A stretch of 64,000 bases of DNA from Saccharicrinis sp963675435 (lineage in GTDB: Bacteria; Bacteroidota; Bacteroidia; Bacteroidales; Marinilabiliaceae), in the NCBI GenBank assembly GCA_963675435.1, contig OY776216.1, positions 1,736,001 to 1,800,000 of the forward strand, in the 5' to 3' direction. A program made the translations under genes and the position numbers. The notes below the pieces were generated by a model that was not told where the DNA came from, did not search any database, and saw only the letters and a program-made list of their open reading frames with translations. Shown one piece after another: positions 27,144 through 35,524 of the stretch (within the stretch, counting starts at the first letter, position 1; the number at the start of each line of letters is the position of its first letter).

Positions 27144-28766
27144 ATGAAAATAAAAGGTATTATTATAATATTTATTTGCATTATCTCAATGATTTCATGT
27201 AAAGAGAATGTAAAAGAAAAAATGCAGACAGGAAAGTTTGAACCCCAATGGGAATCTTTAAAACAATACAAAATACCTGAATGGTTTCGTGATGCCAAAT
27301 TTGGTATCTGGGCACACTGGGGGCCCCAATGTCAACCCGAAGCAGGCGATTGGTATGCACGACATATGTATTCTCAGGGGCATTGGCAATATAAACACCA
27401 TTTGGATCATTATGGTCATCCATCCGAGTTCGGTTTTAAAGATGTTATAAATGAATGGAAAGCAGAAAAGTGGAATCCTGAAAAATTAGTTGCTTTATAT
27501 AAACGTGCTGGTGCACAATACTTTTTTGCAATGGGGAACCATCATGATAATCTTGATTTGTGGGACAGTAAATATCAGGAATGGAATTCTGTTGCTGTAG
27601 GCCCCAAAAAAGATATATTGGCAGGTTGGGCTAAAGCTGCCAAAAATAATAACCTTCCCTTTGGAGTGAGTATTCATTCAGCTCATGCCTGGAGGTGGTA
27701 TGAGTCATCTCAGATGGCTGATAGCGAAGGAGGATATGCAGGCATTCCTTATGATGGAAAATTGACGAAAGAAGATGGCAAAGGAAAATGGTGGGAAGGT
27801 ATGGATCCTCAAAATTTATATGCTCAAAATCACCTGTTAAGTGCTGAGAGTGCCAATATTGGAAGCATTCATAAACAATGGAATTGGGAAAATGGTGCTA
27901 CTCCTCCTTCTGAGGAATATTGCTTAAATTTTTATAACCGTACCTTAGACATGATTAACCAGTTTAATCCCGACCTAATTTATTTTGATGACACCGCATT
28001 ACCTTTATGGCCTGTAAGTAATGTTGGACTTGAAATAGCTGCACATTATTACAACTCAAATATTAAACAACATGAGGGTAAATTGGAGGCAGTTCTTTTT
28101 GGTAAAATACTTTCTGATGAACAAAAAGAATGCATGGTTTGGGATGTAGAGCGTGGTGCACCTGATAGTATTCAGGTGAAACCATGGCAATCGTGCACAT
28201 GTATTGGAGGTTGGCACTACGACCGTGGGATATACAACCGAGGTGGATACAAGTCTGCAAAAACAGTCATGCAATTATTGGTCGATATTGTCAGTAAAAA
28301 TGGTAATCTTTTACTGAATATTCCTGTTCGTGGCGATGGTTCTGTTGATGAAAAGGAACTAAAAGTTGTGGAGGATATTACAAAATGGATGGATATTAAC
28401 AGCGAATGTATTTTCGAAACCCGTCCTTGGCAAATTTATGGTGAAGGCCCCAAAGCAGAAAATGCAAATCCCATTAATGCACAGGGATTTAATGAAGGGA
28501 AAGGAGGATCTTACACATCAGAAGATATCAGGTTTACCAAAAAAGGAGATGTTCTTTATGCTGTGGTCATGGAACTACCTATTGAAGGACAGGAGGTAAA
28601 TATTAAATCGTTGTCAGTTAATAGCCAATATTATAGCAAGGAAATCGATAAAGTAGAGATGCTCGGAGGGAATATTGTTTCCTATAAATTTGATGAAGAA
28701 GGATTAGGTATTACACTTCCCGATAAAAAGGATTTAATTGCTCCTATTGCATTTAAAATTCAATAG
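27144..28766 (+). CDS. GH29 alpha-L-fucosidase-like lipoprotein
   Basis: 540 aa. Lipoprotein signal (MKIKGIIIIFICIISMISC), then the GH29 barrel opening WFRDAKFGIWAHWGPQCQPE, MGNHHDN, and a later NPDLIYFDD carrying the acidic residue expected at the nucleophile position, with a C-terminal beta domain. GH29 enzymes release alpha-L-fucose from glycans, usually in the periplasm or at the surface. It sits between E2 and attC10 and so counts as cargo, but the 5' end of its cassette has been lost. Codon use and length look normal. Confidence 0.88.
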   Translation: MKIKGIIIIFICIISMISCKENVKEKMQTGKFEPQWESLKQYKIPEWFRDAKFGIWAHWGPQCQPEAGDWYARHMYSQGHWQYKHHLDHYGHPSEFGFKDVINEWKAEKWNPEKLVALYKRAGAQYFFAMGNHHDNLDLWDSKYQEWNSVAVGPKKDILAGWAKAAKNNNLPFGVSIHSAHAWRWYESSQMADSEGGYAGIPYDGKLTKEDGKGKWWEGMDPQNLYAQNHLLSAESANIGSIHKQWNWENGATPPSEEYCLNFYNRTLDMINQFNPDLIYFDDTALPLWPVSNVGLEIAAHYYNSNIKQHEGKLEAVLFGKILSDEQKECMVWDVERGAPDSIQVKPWQSCTCIGGWHYDRGIYNRGGYKSAKTVMQLLVDIVSKNGNLLLNIPVRGDGSVDEKELKVVEDITKWMDINSECIFETRPWQIYGEGPKAENANPINAQGFNEGKGGSYTSEDIRFTKKGDVLYAVVMELPIEGQEVNIKSLSVNSQYYSKEIDKVEMLGGNIVSYKFDEEGLGITLPDKKDLIAPIAFKIQ

Positions 28767-28869
28767 GAGCAATATTACTTAAGTTTATTGCCAATAAAAA
28801 ATCCACTGTGAGATTGATCCAACAATGGATTGATAAAAGTATAAATATGATAAAGAATAAAAACAGCCA

Positions 28870-29064
28870 GTGCCTAACAAACATATAAGGCATATGGGGT
28901 TTAGTAATTCGCGAAGAGTGGTAATTTCAATTTGTCCGCCTAATGCTTTTAAAGTTACTTTTTTTGTTAAATTTGTCCCTTGCAAAAGCATTAGGCTCAG
29001 CGAGGTTTTGGAAAGGCAGACAATTTAAATCCCCACACAGCCTCATATGTGAGCCGTTGTAGCC
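28870..29064 (+). other. attC10 (long form)
   Basis: 5' core GTGCCTAAC, 3' core GTTGTAGCC. Arms ACATATAAGGCATATGGGG / CCCCACACAGCCTCATATGT. Interior nearly the same as attC4, including the CCTAATGCTTTT hairpin and AATTCGCGAAG. The expected partner GTTAGGCAC at the start of its cassette is not found, probably displaced by E2. Confidence 0.85.
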
Positions 29065-29106
29065 AATTTAAAGCGTCTACCCGGTTGCTATTCTGATATT
29101 TAATTA

Positions 29107-29490
29107 ATGTATATGATACAAATAATAAGACAATGTGCTATTATTTTTGGATGCTTGGCATTGGGTGAATTAATCGTCCATTTCACCGGTATAAAGCTAC
29201 CTTCGAGTATTATCGGATTGTTGTTGCTTGCTTTTCTATTAAAGTTGGGATGGATAAAGCTATCATGGGTAAAGGGTATCTCTGATTTTTTAGTTAATAT
29301 ATTACCTTTCCTTTTTGTACCAGCCGGAGTTGCTGTCATGTTGTATTTTGATATGATTCTTTCTTCTTTCTGGGCAATTTTAGTTTCTTCGTTAGGAAGT
29401 ACAATCATTACATTGATTGTAACTGGGTGGACTCATCAACATTTAAGAAAGAGGAGCAAAAAGATTGTCAGGGCAAAAGCTAATAATTGA
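29107..29490 (+). CDS. CidA/LrgA family membrane protein
   Basis: 127 aa, four predicted membrane segments. GIKLPSSIIGLLLLAFLLKL and LPFLFVPAGVAVM are LrgA/CidA signatures. Holin-like proteins of this family act with LrgB in murein hydrolase control or export of small acids such as pyruvate. Six bases separate it from lrgB. It opens the cassette that begins at 29057. Confidence 0.9.
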   Translation: MYMIQIIRQCAIIFGCLALGELIVHFTGIKLPSSIIGLLLLAFLLKLGWIKLSWVKGISDFLVNILPFLFVPAGVAVMLYFDMILSSFWAILVSSLGSTIITLIVTGWTHQHLRKRSKKIVRAKANN

Positions 29491-29496
29491 TTTATT

Positions 29497-30204
29497 ATGA
29501 ATGGGATATTACAGAACGAGCTGATTGTTGTTGCCTTCACAATAGCAATTTACTTTCTAGCACAGAAATTACAAAAGAAAACGGGTATTATTTTACTGAA
29601 TCCTATTTTGGTCACTATTATCATCATTATTTCATTTCTTATGGTATTTCATATTGATTACGATACATATCATAAGGGAAGCAAGTATATTGATTTCTTC
29701 CTTAAACCAGCAGTAGTGGCTTTAGGTGTTCCACTTTATCAGCAATTGGAAAAAATAAAGAAACAGGCGCTGCATATAATCATTTCTCAATTAATTGGTT
29801 GCATATTAGGCATTGTATCGGTTGTTTTTATAGCCAAACTGATGGGGGCACCAAAAGAAGTTATTTACTCTTTGGCCCCTAAATCGGTTACGACTCCCAT
29901 TGCAATCGAAGTATCAAAAACAATAGGTGGCATTGCCCCCCTTACTGCATCGGTTGTTATAGTAGTGGGAATATTTGGTGCAATTTTCGGATATAGCATT
30001 ATGAAGCTGACAAAAGTAAAGAATCCTATTGCCCAAAGCCTTTCTATGGGAAATGCTGCACATGCAGTAGGAACTTCCAAGTCAATGGAAATAAGCCCAA
30101 ACTTTGGAGCAATGTCAAGCATTGGCCTAATTGTAAACGGAATATTAACAGCTATTTTAGCCCCATATATTTTGAAATTACTGGGAGTATGGATAAAATT
30201 CTAA
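29497..30204 (+). CDS. lrgB: LrgB family membrane protein
   Basis: 235 aa, about 7 membrane segments. The family stretch LAPKSVTTPIAIEVSKTIGG, then IFGYSIM and GNAAHAVGTSKSME, are diagnostic for LrgB/CidB. Works with the preceding LrgA-type protein. Both genes are intact. A two-gene membrane system plus a HAD gene is unusual cassette cargo. Confidence 0.93.
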   Translation: MNGILQNELIVVAFTIAIYFLAQKLQKKTGIILLNPILVTIIIIISFLMVFHIDYDTYHKGSKYIDFFLKPAVVALGVPLYQQLEKIKKQALHIIISQLIGCILGIVSVVFIAKLMGAPKEVIYSLAPKSVTTPIAIEVSKTIGGIAPLTASVVIVVGIFGAIFGYSIMKLTKVKNPIAQSLSMGNAAHAVGTSKSMEISPNFGAMSSIGLIVNGILTAILAPYILKLLGVWIKF

Positions 30205-30240
30205 TAGAATCAAACTAATTTTGAATCTATAAATCGGATT

Positions 30241-30784
30241 AAAATCAATTTTATAGGAACAATTTTTGATTTAGATGGCAAATTGGTAAACTCGCTTGAG
30301 GATATAGCAAACTCAATGAATAGCGTATTGTCAAATTGTCATTTTCCTACTCATTCGCTAATTGCCTATAAATCTTATATCGGTAATGGTATTTTAAATC
30401 TTGTTAGTGTTTCTCTGCCTGAAACAGTAAAAGACGAACAAACAATCATGTCATATTATAACCAAATGATGGAATAATTTCTCTTCTTAATGAATTGAAA
30501 TCACGGAAAATGAAACTTAGCGTATTTTAAAATAGGGCAGACGAGTTTACAAAAAGATAGTCCAGGAATTAATGCCTGATTATTTTGATGTGATTATGTG
30601 ATTAAATAGTGAAGCTCATAAAAATCCAAATCCGCTGGGCGCATTGCAAATAAGCGAAGATTTAGGGATTACTCCGGAAAGCATGGTTTATATCGGTGAT
30701 ACAGGCATAGATATGCACACAGCCCAAAATGAAAATATGTATGGAGTCGGAGCACTTTGGAGATTAAGGACAGTGGATGTATAA
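30241..30784 (+). pseudogene. HAD-family phosphatase (phosphoglycolate phosphatase-like), decayed
   Basis: The N-terminal segment carries GTIFDLDGKLVNSLEDIAN (motif I, with Lys where Thr is usual) and runs to a stop after about 75 residues. After about 120 bases of broken sequence, HKNPNPLGALQI and SMVYIGDTGIDMHTAQNE (motif IV) appear downstream and end at 30784 inside the arm of attC11. No ATG opens the frame. Several stops and probable frameshifts; not functional. Confidence 0.8.
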
Positions 30785-30893
30785 AAATAATAGCCGAAAT
30801 AGCAGTAAATTAAAGGGGTGTAGCTCGCTCCAACTTTCTTGTAACTTTACAGGAAAATGCCACGCAATCAGCTACTATTCTTATACTGAACGT
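30779..30893 (+). other. attC11 (5' core missing), split by group II intron 3
   Basis: Arms GTATAAAAATAATAGC / GCTACTATTCTTATAC pair at 14 of 16. The 3' core ..GAACGT is cut by intron 3 and completed by TGAGTGGC at 32941. No RYYYAAC core precedes the left arm; the HAD pseudogene runs into it. Confidence 0.65.
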
Positions 30894-32940
30894 GTACGCT
30901 AAGAGAAGAAGGCCATTTGTAGGGAAACTTCTTCGTAAGCCGAAAGCATTGGGAAGTAGTCAATCTACTGAAATTTGCTAATGATTTCCAGATGGTGCAA
31001 GTCCATCTCATCCAAAGCCCGTAAGCAGGATGAAAGCGAACCGACTGGGTGATTCCGTGAGGATAGCAGAAGAGTAGTCGGCAAGCGAGTATTTAGGCCG
31101 TGTTATTCAGCCTCGAAAAAGTGTATTTATTTGTAGTTAAGCCGACGGTGTACGTTTACCGGAAGGCAGCAATTACAGTGGCATATTTACGGTTACTGCT
31201 GTAGAACTACCGTGGTCAAAGCGCAGGGCATGAATACAAAGGGAAGTCTTCGGAACTTAGGAGATCTGTATTGCTCCTGACAAGAAGGGGTTTGGGTGTA
31301 CCATCAAAAAGAAACACCAGTCAGTTAACGTAACCATGTCAATGTTAACAGAGTCAAGGGAAATGACATGGTGTACCAGGTATCAGCGACAAGGGACAAC
31401 CGGAGTCAAAGAGAAGGCATACAGAAGTCAGAGCAGCCTCATAGTACCAATGAAATCGGGGAAGTACCATCTGAGCGACCCGAAGGAGGGAAGGGGGATT
31501 GTCAGTTAATATGGTTCAACTAAACAGAAAGCATGGATTTACTCGGAGAAATCGCCAACAGGCAAACAAAATTTGGTTGTATAAAACGCAAAGCGCAGGA
31601 AAGTCCAACAGAAGTTTTCACCTCACTAGCGCATCATCTAACACAAGAATATTTGCTAAGTAGTTTCCGTAAACTGCGGAAAACAGCAGCGAGTGGAATA
31701 GATGAAGTTAATGCAGAAGAATATGAGTTGAACTTACAACTGCGTATAGAAAATCTCCAAGCAAGGTTAAAGAGTAAATCTTACTTTGCCCCAAACATCC
31801 GCAGAGTATGGATAGACAAGGGCAATGGGAAGCAACGCCCATTAGGGATAAGTACTACCGAGGATAAGATTGTACAAAGAGCAGTAACAGATATACTTAA
31901 TTTGATATTTGAACAAGACTTTTACGATTTTTCCTATGGATTCCGAGCCAAACGTAGTGCCCATCAGGCACTAAATAACCTTCGCAATCAATGTATGAAG
32001 CGCAATATTAATTGGATACTGGACTGTGATATTCAGGGCTGTTTCGACAACTTTGAACATAGTACATTATTATCACTTATAAGTCAACGGATTAAAGATA
32101 AGTGTATTTTGCAATTGATTGAAAGATGGCTAAAAGCAGGTGTTGTAGATGGTAAAAGCTTGCAAATAAGCAAACGTGGCACGCCGCAAGGAAATATTAT
32201 TTCACCATTGCTTTGTAATGTATATATGCATTATGCATTGGATAAATGGTTACATGAAATAGTACGTCCCTTGCTTAAAGGCGAAATATTTTTGATACGC
32301 TATGCCGATGATTTTATCATTGGATTTGAGTATGCAGAAGATGCTCAGCGGGTAAATAACACGCTACCCAAGCGAATGAATAAATATGGATTAACCATTC
32401 ATGCAGAAAAGAGTAAGCTCATTAGATTTTCACCAGAAGGAAAAACTAAACCACCCACCTTTGATTTTCTAGGATTTACACATTATTGGAGCAAAAGCCA
32501 AAGAGGCAATTGGGTAGTGAAGCGAAAAACACGTCAAAAGAAAATGCAGGCCATCCTTCAAAACATAAAGGATACTTGCAGGATACATAAACACGAGAAG
32601 CTAAAAGATCAGAGTAAAATACTAAAATCTAAACTTCGGGGATTGTATCAATATTTTGGCATCAGAGGTAACTTCGTTAGTCTAAACCGAATATATCAAA
32701 TAACACTATATGCTTGGTTTAAATGGCTTAACCGAAGGAGTCAACGCAAAAGCTACACGTGGAAAGGGTACTGGGAGTTATTGAAATTTTTTAAGCTCCC
32801 GAAACCTAGAATAATTCATTATAATGTTTAAATTCATGCACCAGATAATTAAACATATTAACTGAGGAGCCGGATACGGGAATTCTGTACGTCCGGATCT
32901 GCGGGGGGATAGGTGGAGTAATCCACTATTCTATCCCGAT
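30892..32940 (+). mobile_element. Group II intron copy 3 (2049 bp)
   Basis: Same length and ends as copy 1 and apparently the same sequence throughout the parts compared. The 5' exon ends TATACTGAAC(GT). Domain V-like hairpin near 32864-32902. Confidence 0.9.
31533..32831 (+). CDS. ltrA: Group II intron reverse transcriptase/maturase (copy 3)
   Basis: 432 aa, residue-for-residue identical to copy 1. All RT and maturase motifs present. Identity to a copy 13 kb away suggests recent movement or gene conversion. Confidence 0.95.
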   Translation: MDLLGEIANRQTKFGCIKRKAQESPTEVFTSLAHHLTQEYLLSSFRKLRKTAASGIDEVNAEEYELNLQLRIENLQARLKSKSYFAPNIRRVWIDKGNGKQRPLGISTTEDKIVQRAVTDILNLIFEQDFYDFSYGFRAKRSAHQALNNLRNQCMKRNINWILDCDIQGCFDNFEHSTLLSLISQRIKDKCILQLIERWLKAGVVDGKSLQISKRGTPQGNIISPLLCNVYMHYALDKWLHEIVRPLLKGEIFLIRYADDFIIGFEYAEDAQRVNNTLPKRMNKYGLTIHAEKSKLIRFSPEGKTKPPTFDFLGFTHYWSKSQRGNWVVKRKTRQKKMQAILQNIKDTCRIHKHEKLKDQSKILKSKLRGLYQYFGIRGNFVSLNRIYQITLYAWFKWLNRRSQRKSYTWKGYWELLKFFKLPKPRIIHYNV

Positions 32941-32983
32941 TGAGTGGCATTAAAACGACAATTCTATCAATGAAACAATAACT

Positions 32984-33548
32984 GATGAATAATTTAATTA
33001 AATGGACAGAGTATCCGGATAGACAATTATACTTCTGGAACTCTGAAACCAAACAAGTTTGATGAGTCTATTCATATCCATAAAGTAATGAATAATGATC
33101 GTTATAATGGTGCAGAGGTATTGATTCCGCTTCATAGTAGAAAGAATTTAACTTTTAGAAAGATAAAGGGCAAATCTGATCTGATAGAAAGACAGTTAAA
33201 AAAGGAAATCAAAAAAGCCTTTAAGAATAAAGGTAAAAGGACTGCATTCGTAAAATATGTTTTCATAGTATTGATAAATACTCCAATAATACAGATGAAG
33301 CACTAAAAATTGAAAATTTGGTTGAAGGAGCCAATGCAATTGCAAAGTATTTTGATTTGTTACCTGATTTCTCCAAAGACCTTAACGAAAGAATAGAAGG
33401 AAATAAGCACATTTCTAAACATAAAGACACTGAAGGCAAAAGTTATTATATAATTCAAGATATCACAGGAAGGAACATCAGGATTGGTGATGAGCTTAAT
33501 GTAATAGAGGACTGGGACGAAACGAAATGGATTTTTGATTTTAAATAA
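32984..33548 (+). pseudogene. Cassette 12 gene of unknown function with two frameshifts
   Basis: Three consecutive frames join into one protein of about 187 aa: MNNLIKWTEYPDRQLYFWNS up to about 33048, then KPNKFDESIHIHKVMNNDRY and on to KRTAFVKYVF at about 33265, then SIDKYSNNTDEALKIENLVE to IFDFK at 33548. Each break is a single-base shift. The protein is charged and soluble, without a recognised domain. The cassette ends match perfectly (GTTGAGTGGC/GCCACTCAAC), so the cassette itself is intact while its gene is decayed. Confidence 0.65.
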
Positions 33549-33555
33549 AAGTTAT

Positions 33556-33745
33556 GCCACTCAACAAAATACAAAAATCATAGCGGCACTGAAGACTGCG
33601 CCGCAGCCTTCACTACCATTCGTTCTGAATTAAGTTTTCCGTATAATCGACTGCTACTTTAGCATCTTTTTGTTATGTTTGGTACAAATTGAAAGTTTCG
33701 TTGCCTTGTGGTTTTTCGCTACGCTTTTTATACGGAACGTTACCA
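33556..33745 (+). other. attC12
   Basis: 5' core GCCACTCAAC is the full complement of GTTGAGTGGC. Inner arms ATACAAAAATCATAGCG / CGCTACGCTTTTTATAC. 3' core ACGTTACC. Long loop. Confidence 0.75.
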
Positions 33746-33900
33746 TGTATCTGGTACGACGATACAGTAGATCAATGTGATATGGCCAATTAAGACTTTT
33801 TTCATACTTTGTTCAGACTTTTTTCAATCCATAAGTTTTTCCTTGTAAAGATGATTAGCAATAGTTTTGATTGAAAATTGTTGAACTAAAAAAATGAATT

Positions 33901-34386
33901 ATGAAAAAAAGAACATTTTATTTAATTATTGGTATCCTATTTATTTCATTTGCAGCCTCTGGACAGACTAAAGAGGAGAAGGAGAAGGCTTTTTTTGAAG
34001 GTAGAGTTATTGAAACCAATGAAATGAATTTTTTCTCGCCTAAAAATTCCCAAACCAGTGTAGACATGGCAAGAACGATTAGGTTAGAAGATGATTCGAA
34101 TGCGGAAGATATATTTATAGAAATAAAAGAAAAGACACAAAAATTGCAGTTAGAGATTAGTTGTTCAGTTAAAGGCGGTAAACTAACCATTGAATTATAC
34201 GACCCAAATGGTATAAAGCAAGGAAATTTTACAATAGAAACCCAGTTGAAATCAGAGAAGGAAGAAAAAGTCAATGGAAATATTAGTAAATCAATAATCG
34301 AACCTCAGTTTGGCAAATGGTGGGTGAAAATTATCCCGATAGAGGTAACCGGTGATGTAAAAATAAACACAGCGATTATTGAATAA
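33901..34386 (+). CDS. Secreted protein of unknown function (cassette 13, first gene)
   Basis: 161 aa. Signal peptide MKKRTFYLIIGILFISFAASG, then a beta-rich domain with KLTIELYDPNGIKQGNF and FGKWWVKIIPIEVTGDVKIN, the pattern of pre-peptidase C-terminal-like jelly-roll domains, though the match is only suggestive. Followed at 9 bp by the LuxR-type gene, so the two likely work together. About 155 bp precede it within the cassette. Confidence 0.65.
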   Translation: MKKRTFYLIIGILFISFAASGQTKEEKEKAFFEGRVIETNEMNFFSPKNSQTSVDMARTIRLEDDSNAEDIFIEIKEKTQKLQLEISCSVKGGKLTIELYDPNGIKQGNFTIETQLKSEKEEKVNGNISKSIIEPQFGKWWVKIIPIEVTGDVKINTAIIE

Positions 34387-34395
34387 ATTAAATAT

Positions 34396-35394
34396 ATGAG
34401 CGTTCCGTTTCCTAATCGTTTTATTACGTTATTGCTTTTTTGTTTCTTTTTTCTCCCTTTTATAATATTGGGACAAGGAAAAGAGAATACTCAAATTTCC
34501 GGGAAATTGTCAATAGACAATACATGGGAATCAAAAATCTATATTTCTTATATTCCATCATTTGATGACATGTATTCAATGTCAAATGAAATGATAATAG
34601 CCGAGACTGCCATTGACAGTCTCGGCTATTTTGAATTTAGTGTTGATTTTTTGCCTAAAGGTGAAAATCTATACAGGCTACATATTTCAAAAAAAAGAGA
34701 CTCACGGGCAACTCTAATTATTGGAGGTAAAGATGAAAATCATATGTTCTTTATTATTAATCATCCTTCAAAGATTGATTTTACAAGCTTATCAACATAT
34801 CCTCCATTTAAAAAGATAACCTTTAAAAACTCAGGAGAGAATAAGGCTTTTCAGCAAATAAGTGATATGGTTTTTATCTCTGACAGCATAGCTTGTGAGA
34901 GTTCTGCTGCAAAAAGGCTGCTCATTGAAGAGCAATTACAGAGAACGTTATTGTCAATTGCGGATACATCTAGTGATTTTTTAGTTGGACTGTATGCAAT
35001 ATATAAAAGCAAAACCAATTATCATTCAAATACTAATTTCTATGAATCATTCATCAAAAAATGGCGAAATGAGGATAATACGTATTTTAATTCATTTGTA
35101 AGAAAGATTCCTAAGCGCGATGACACTAATATTATTTTATTAATTATTGCTTTTTCAATTATATTAATGGTGGGTGCTTTTATTCTTAGAAAAATTTGGT
35201 TAGATCCAAACAGAAAAATCAAGACACTGAGTGTTCAAGAAAGAAAAGTATTTGAATTACTTCAACAAGGTTACACAAACCAAGATATTGCCAATCATCT
35301 AAATATTGGATTGAGTACAGTAAAATCTCATGTGAGCAATATTTATTCAAAATTAAATGTCAAATCGAGAAAAGAGATTGCGAATATGAAATAA
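34396..35394 (+). CDS. Membrane-anchored LuxR-type regulator (cassette 13, second gene)
   Basis: 332 aa. Signal or anchor near residues 8-27 (FITLLLFCFFFLPFIILG), an extracytoplasmic beta domain resembling DUF4369 (ISGKLSIDNTWESKIYIS; IDSLGYFEFSVDFLP), a membrane segment (IILLIIAFSIILMVGAFIL, about residues 248-266), and a cytoplasmic GerE/LuxR HTH (LSVQERKVFELLQQGYTNQD; GLSTVKSHVSNIYSKL). The layout suggests a one-component sensor that reads an envelope signal and binds DNA. Unusual as integron cargo. A strong hairpin lies within the coding sequence. Confidence 0.8.
   Translation: MSVPFPNRFITLLLFCFFFLPFIILGQGKENTQISGKLSIDNTWESKIYISYIPSFDDMYSMSNEMIIAETAIDSLGYFEFSVDFLPKGENLYRLHISKKRDSRATLIIGGKDENHMFFIINHPSKIDFTSLSTYPPFKKITFKNSGENKAFQQISDMVFISDSIACESSAAKRLLIEEQLQRTLLSIADTSSDFLVGLYAIYKSKTNYHSNTNFYESFIKKWRNEDNTYFNSFVRKIPKRDDTNIILLIIAFSIILMVGAFILRKIWLDPNRKIKTLSVQERKVFELLQQGYTNQDIANHLNIGLSTVKSHVSNIYSKLNVKSRKEIANMK
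34596..34630 (+). other. Perfect 14-bp hairpin inside the LuxR-type gene
   Basis: AATAGCCGAGACTG (34596-34609) and CAGTCTCGGCTATT (34617-34630) are exact complements around a 7-base loop. Lies in codons for IIAETAIDSLGYF. GC-rich relative to the surroundings. Role unknown. Confidence 0.6.
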
Positions 35395-35397
35395 AAA

Positions 35398-35524
35398 CGT
35401 GTGGTACATGCGGTATAAAAAAATATCGGGCCTGTAGGTCATTCAAGGGTTGTAGTCCGCTTCAATTGTCGTGTGACTTGATAGGAAATCGCCCGCAATT
35501 GGCAACTTTTTATAGCGCCACTGT
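35398..35524 (+). other. attC13 (degenerate), split by group II intron 4
   Basis: GGTATAAAAA pairs with TTTTTATAGCGCC, and GGGC pairs inside. The 5' core is poor (GTGGTAC rather than the expected ATGGTAAC). The 3' core CACTGT is cut by intron 4 and completed by TATAGCC at 36704. Confidence 0.55.

Noticed and set aside
28063..28274. Minus-strand frames antisense to the fucosidase gene
   Set aside because: Shadow frames of a well-supported coding sequence.
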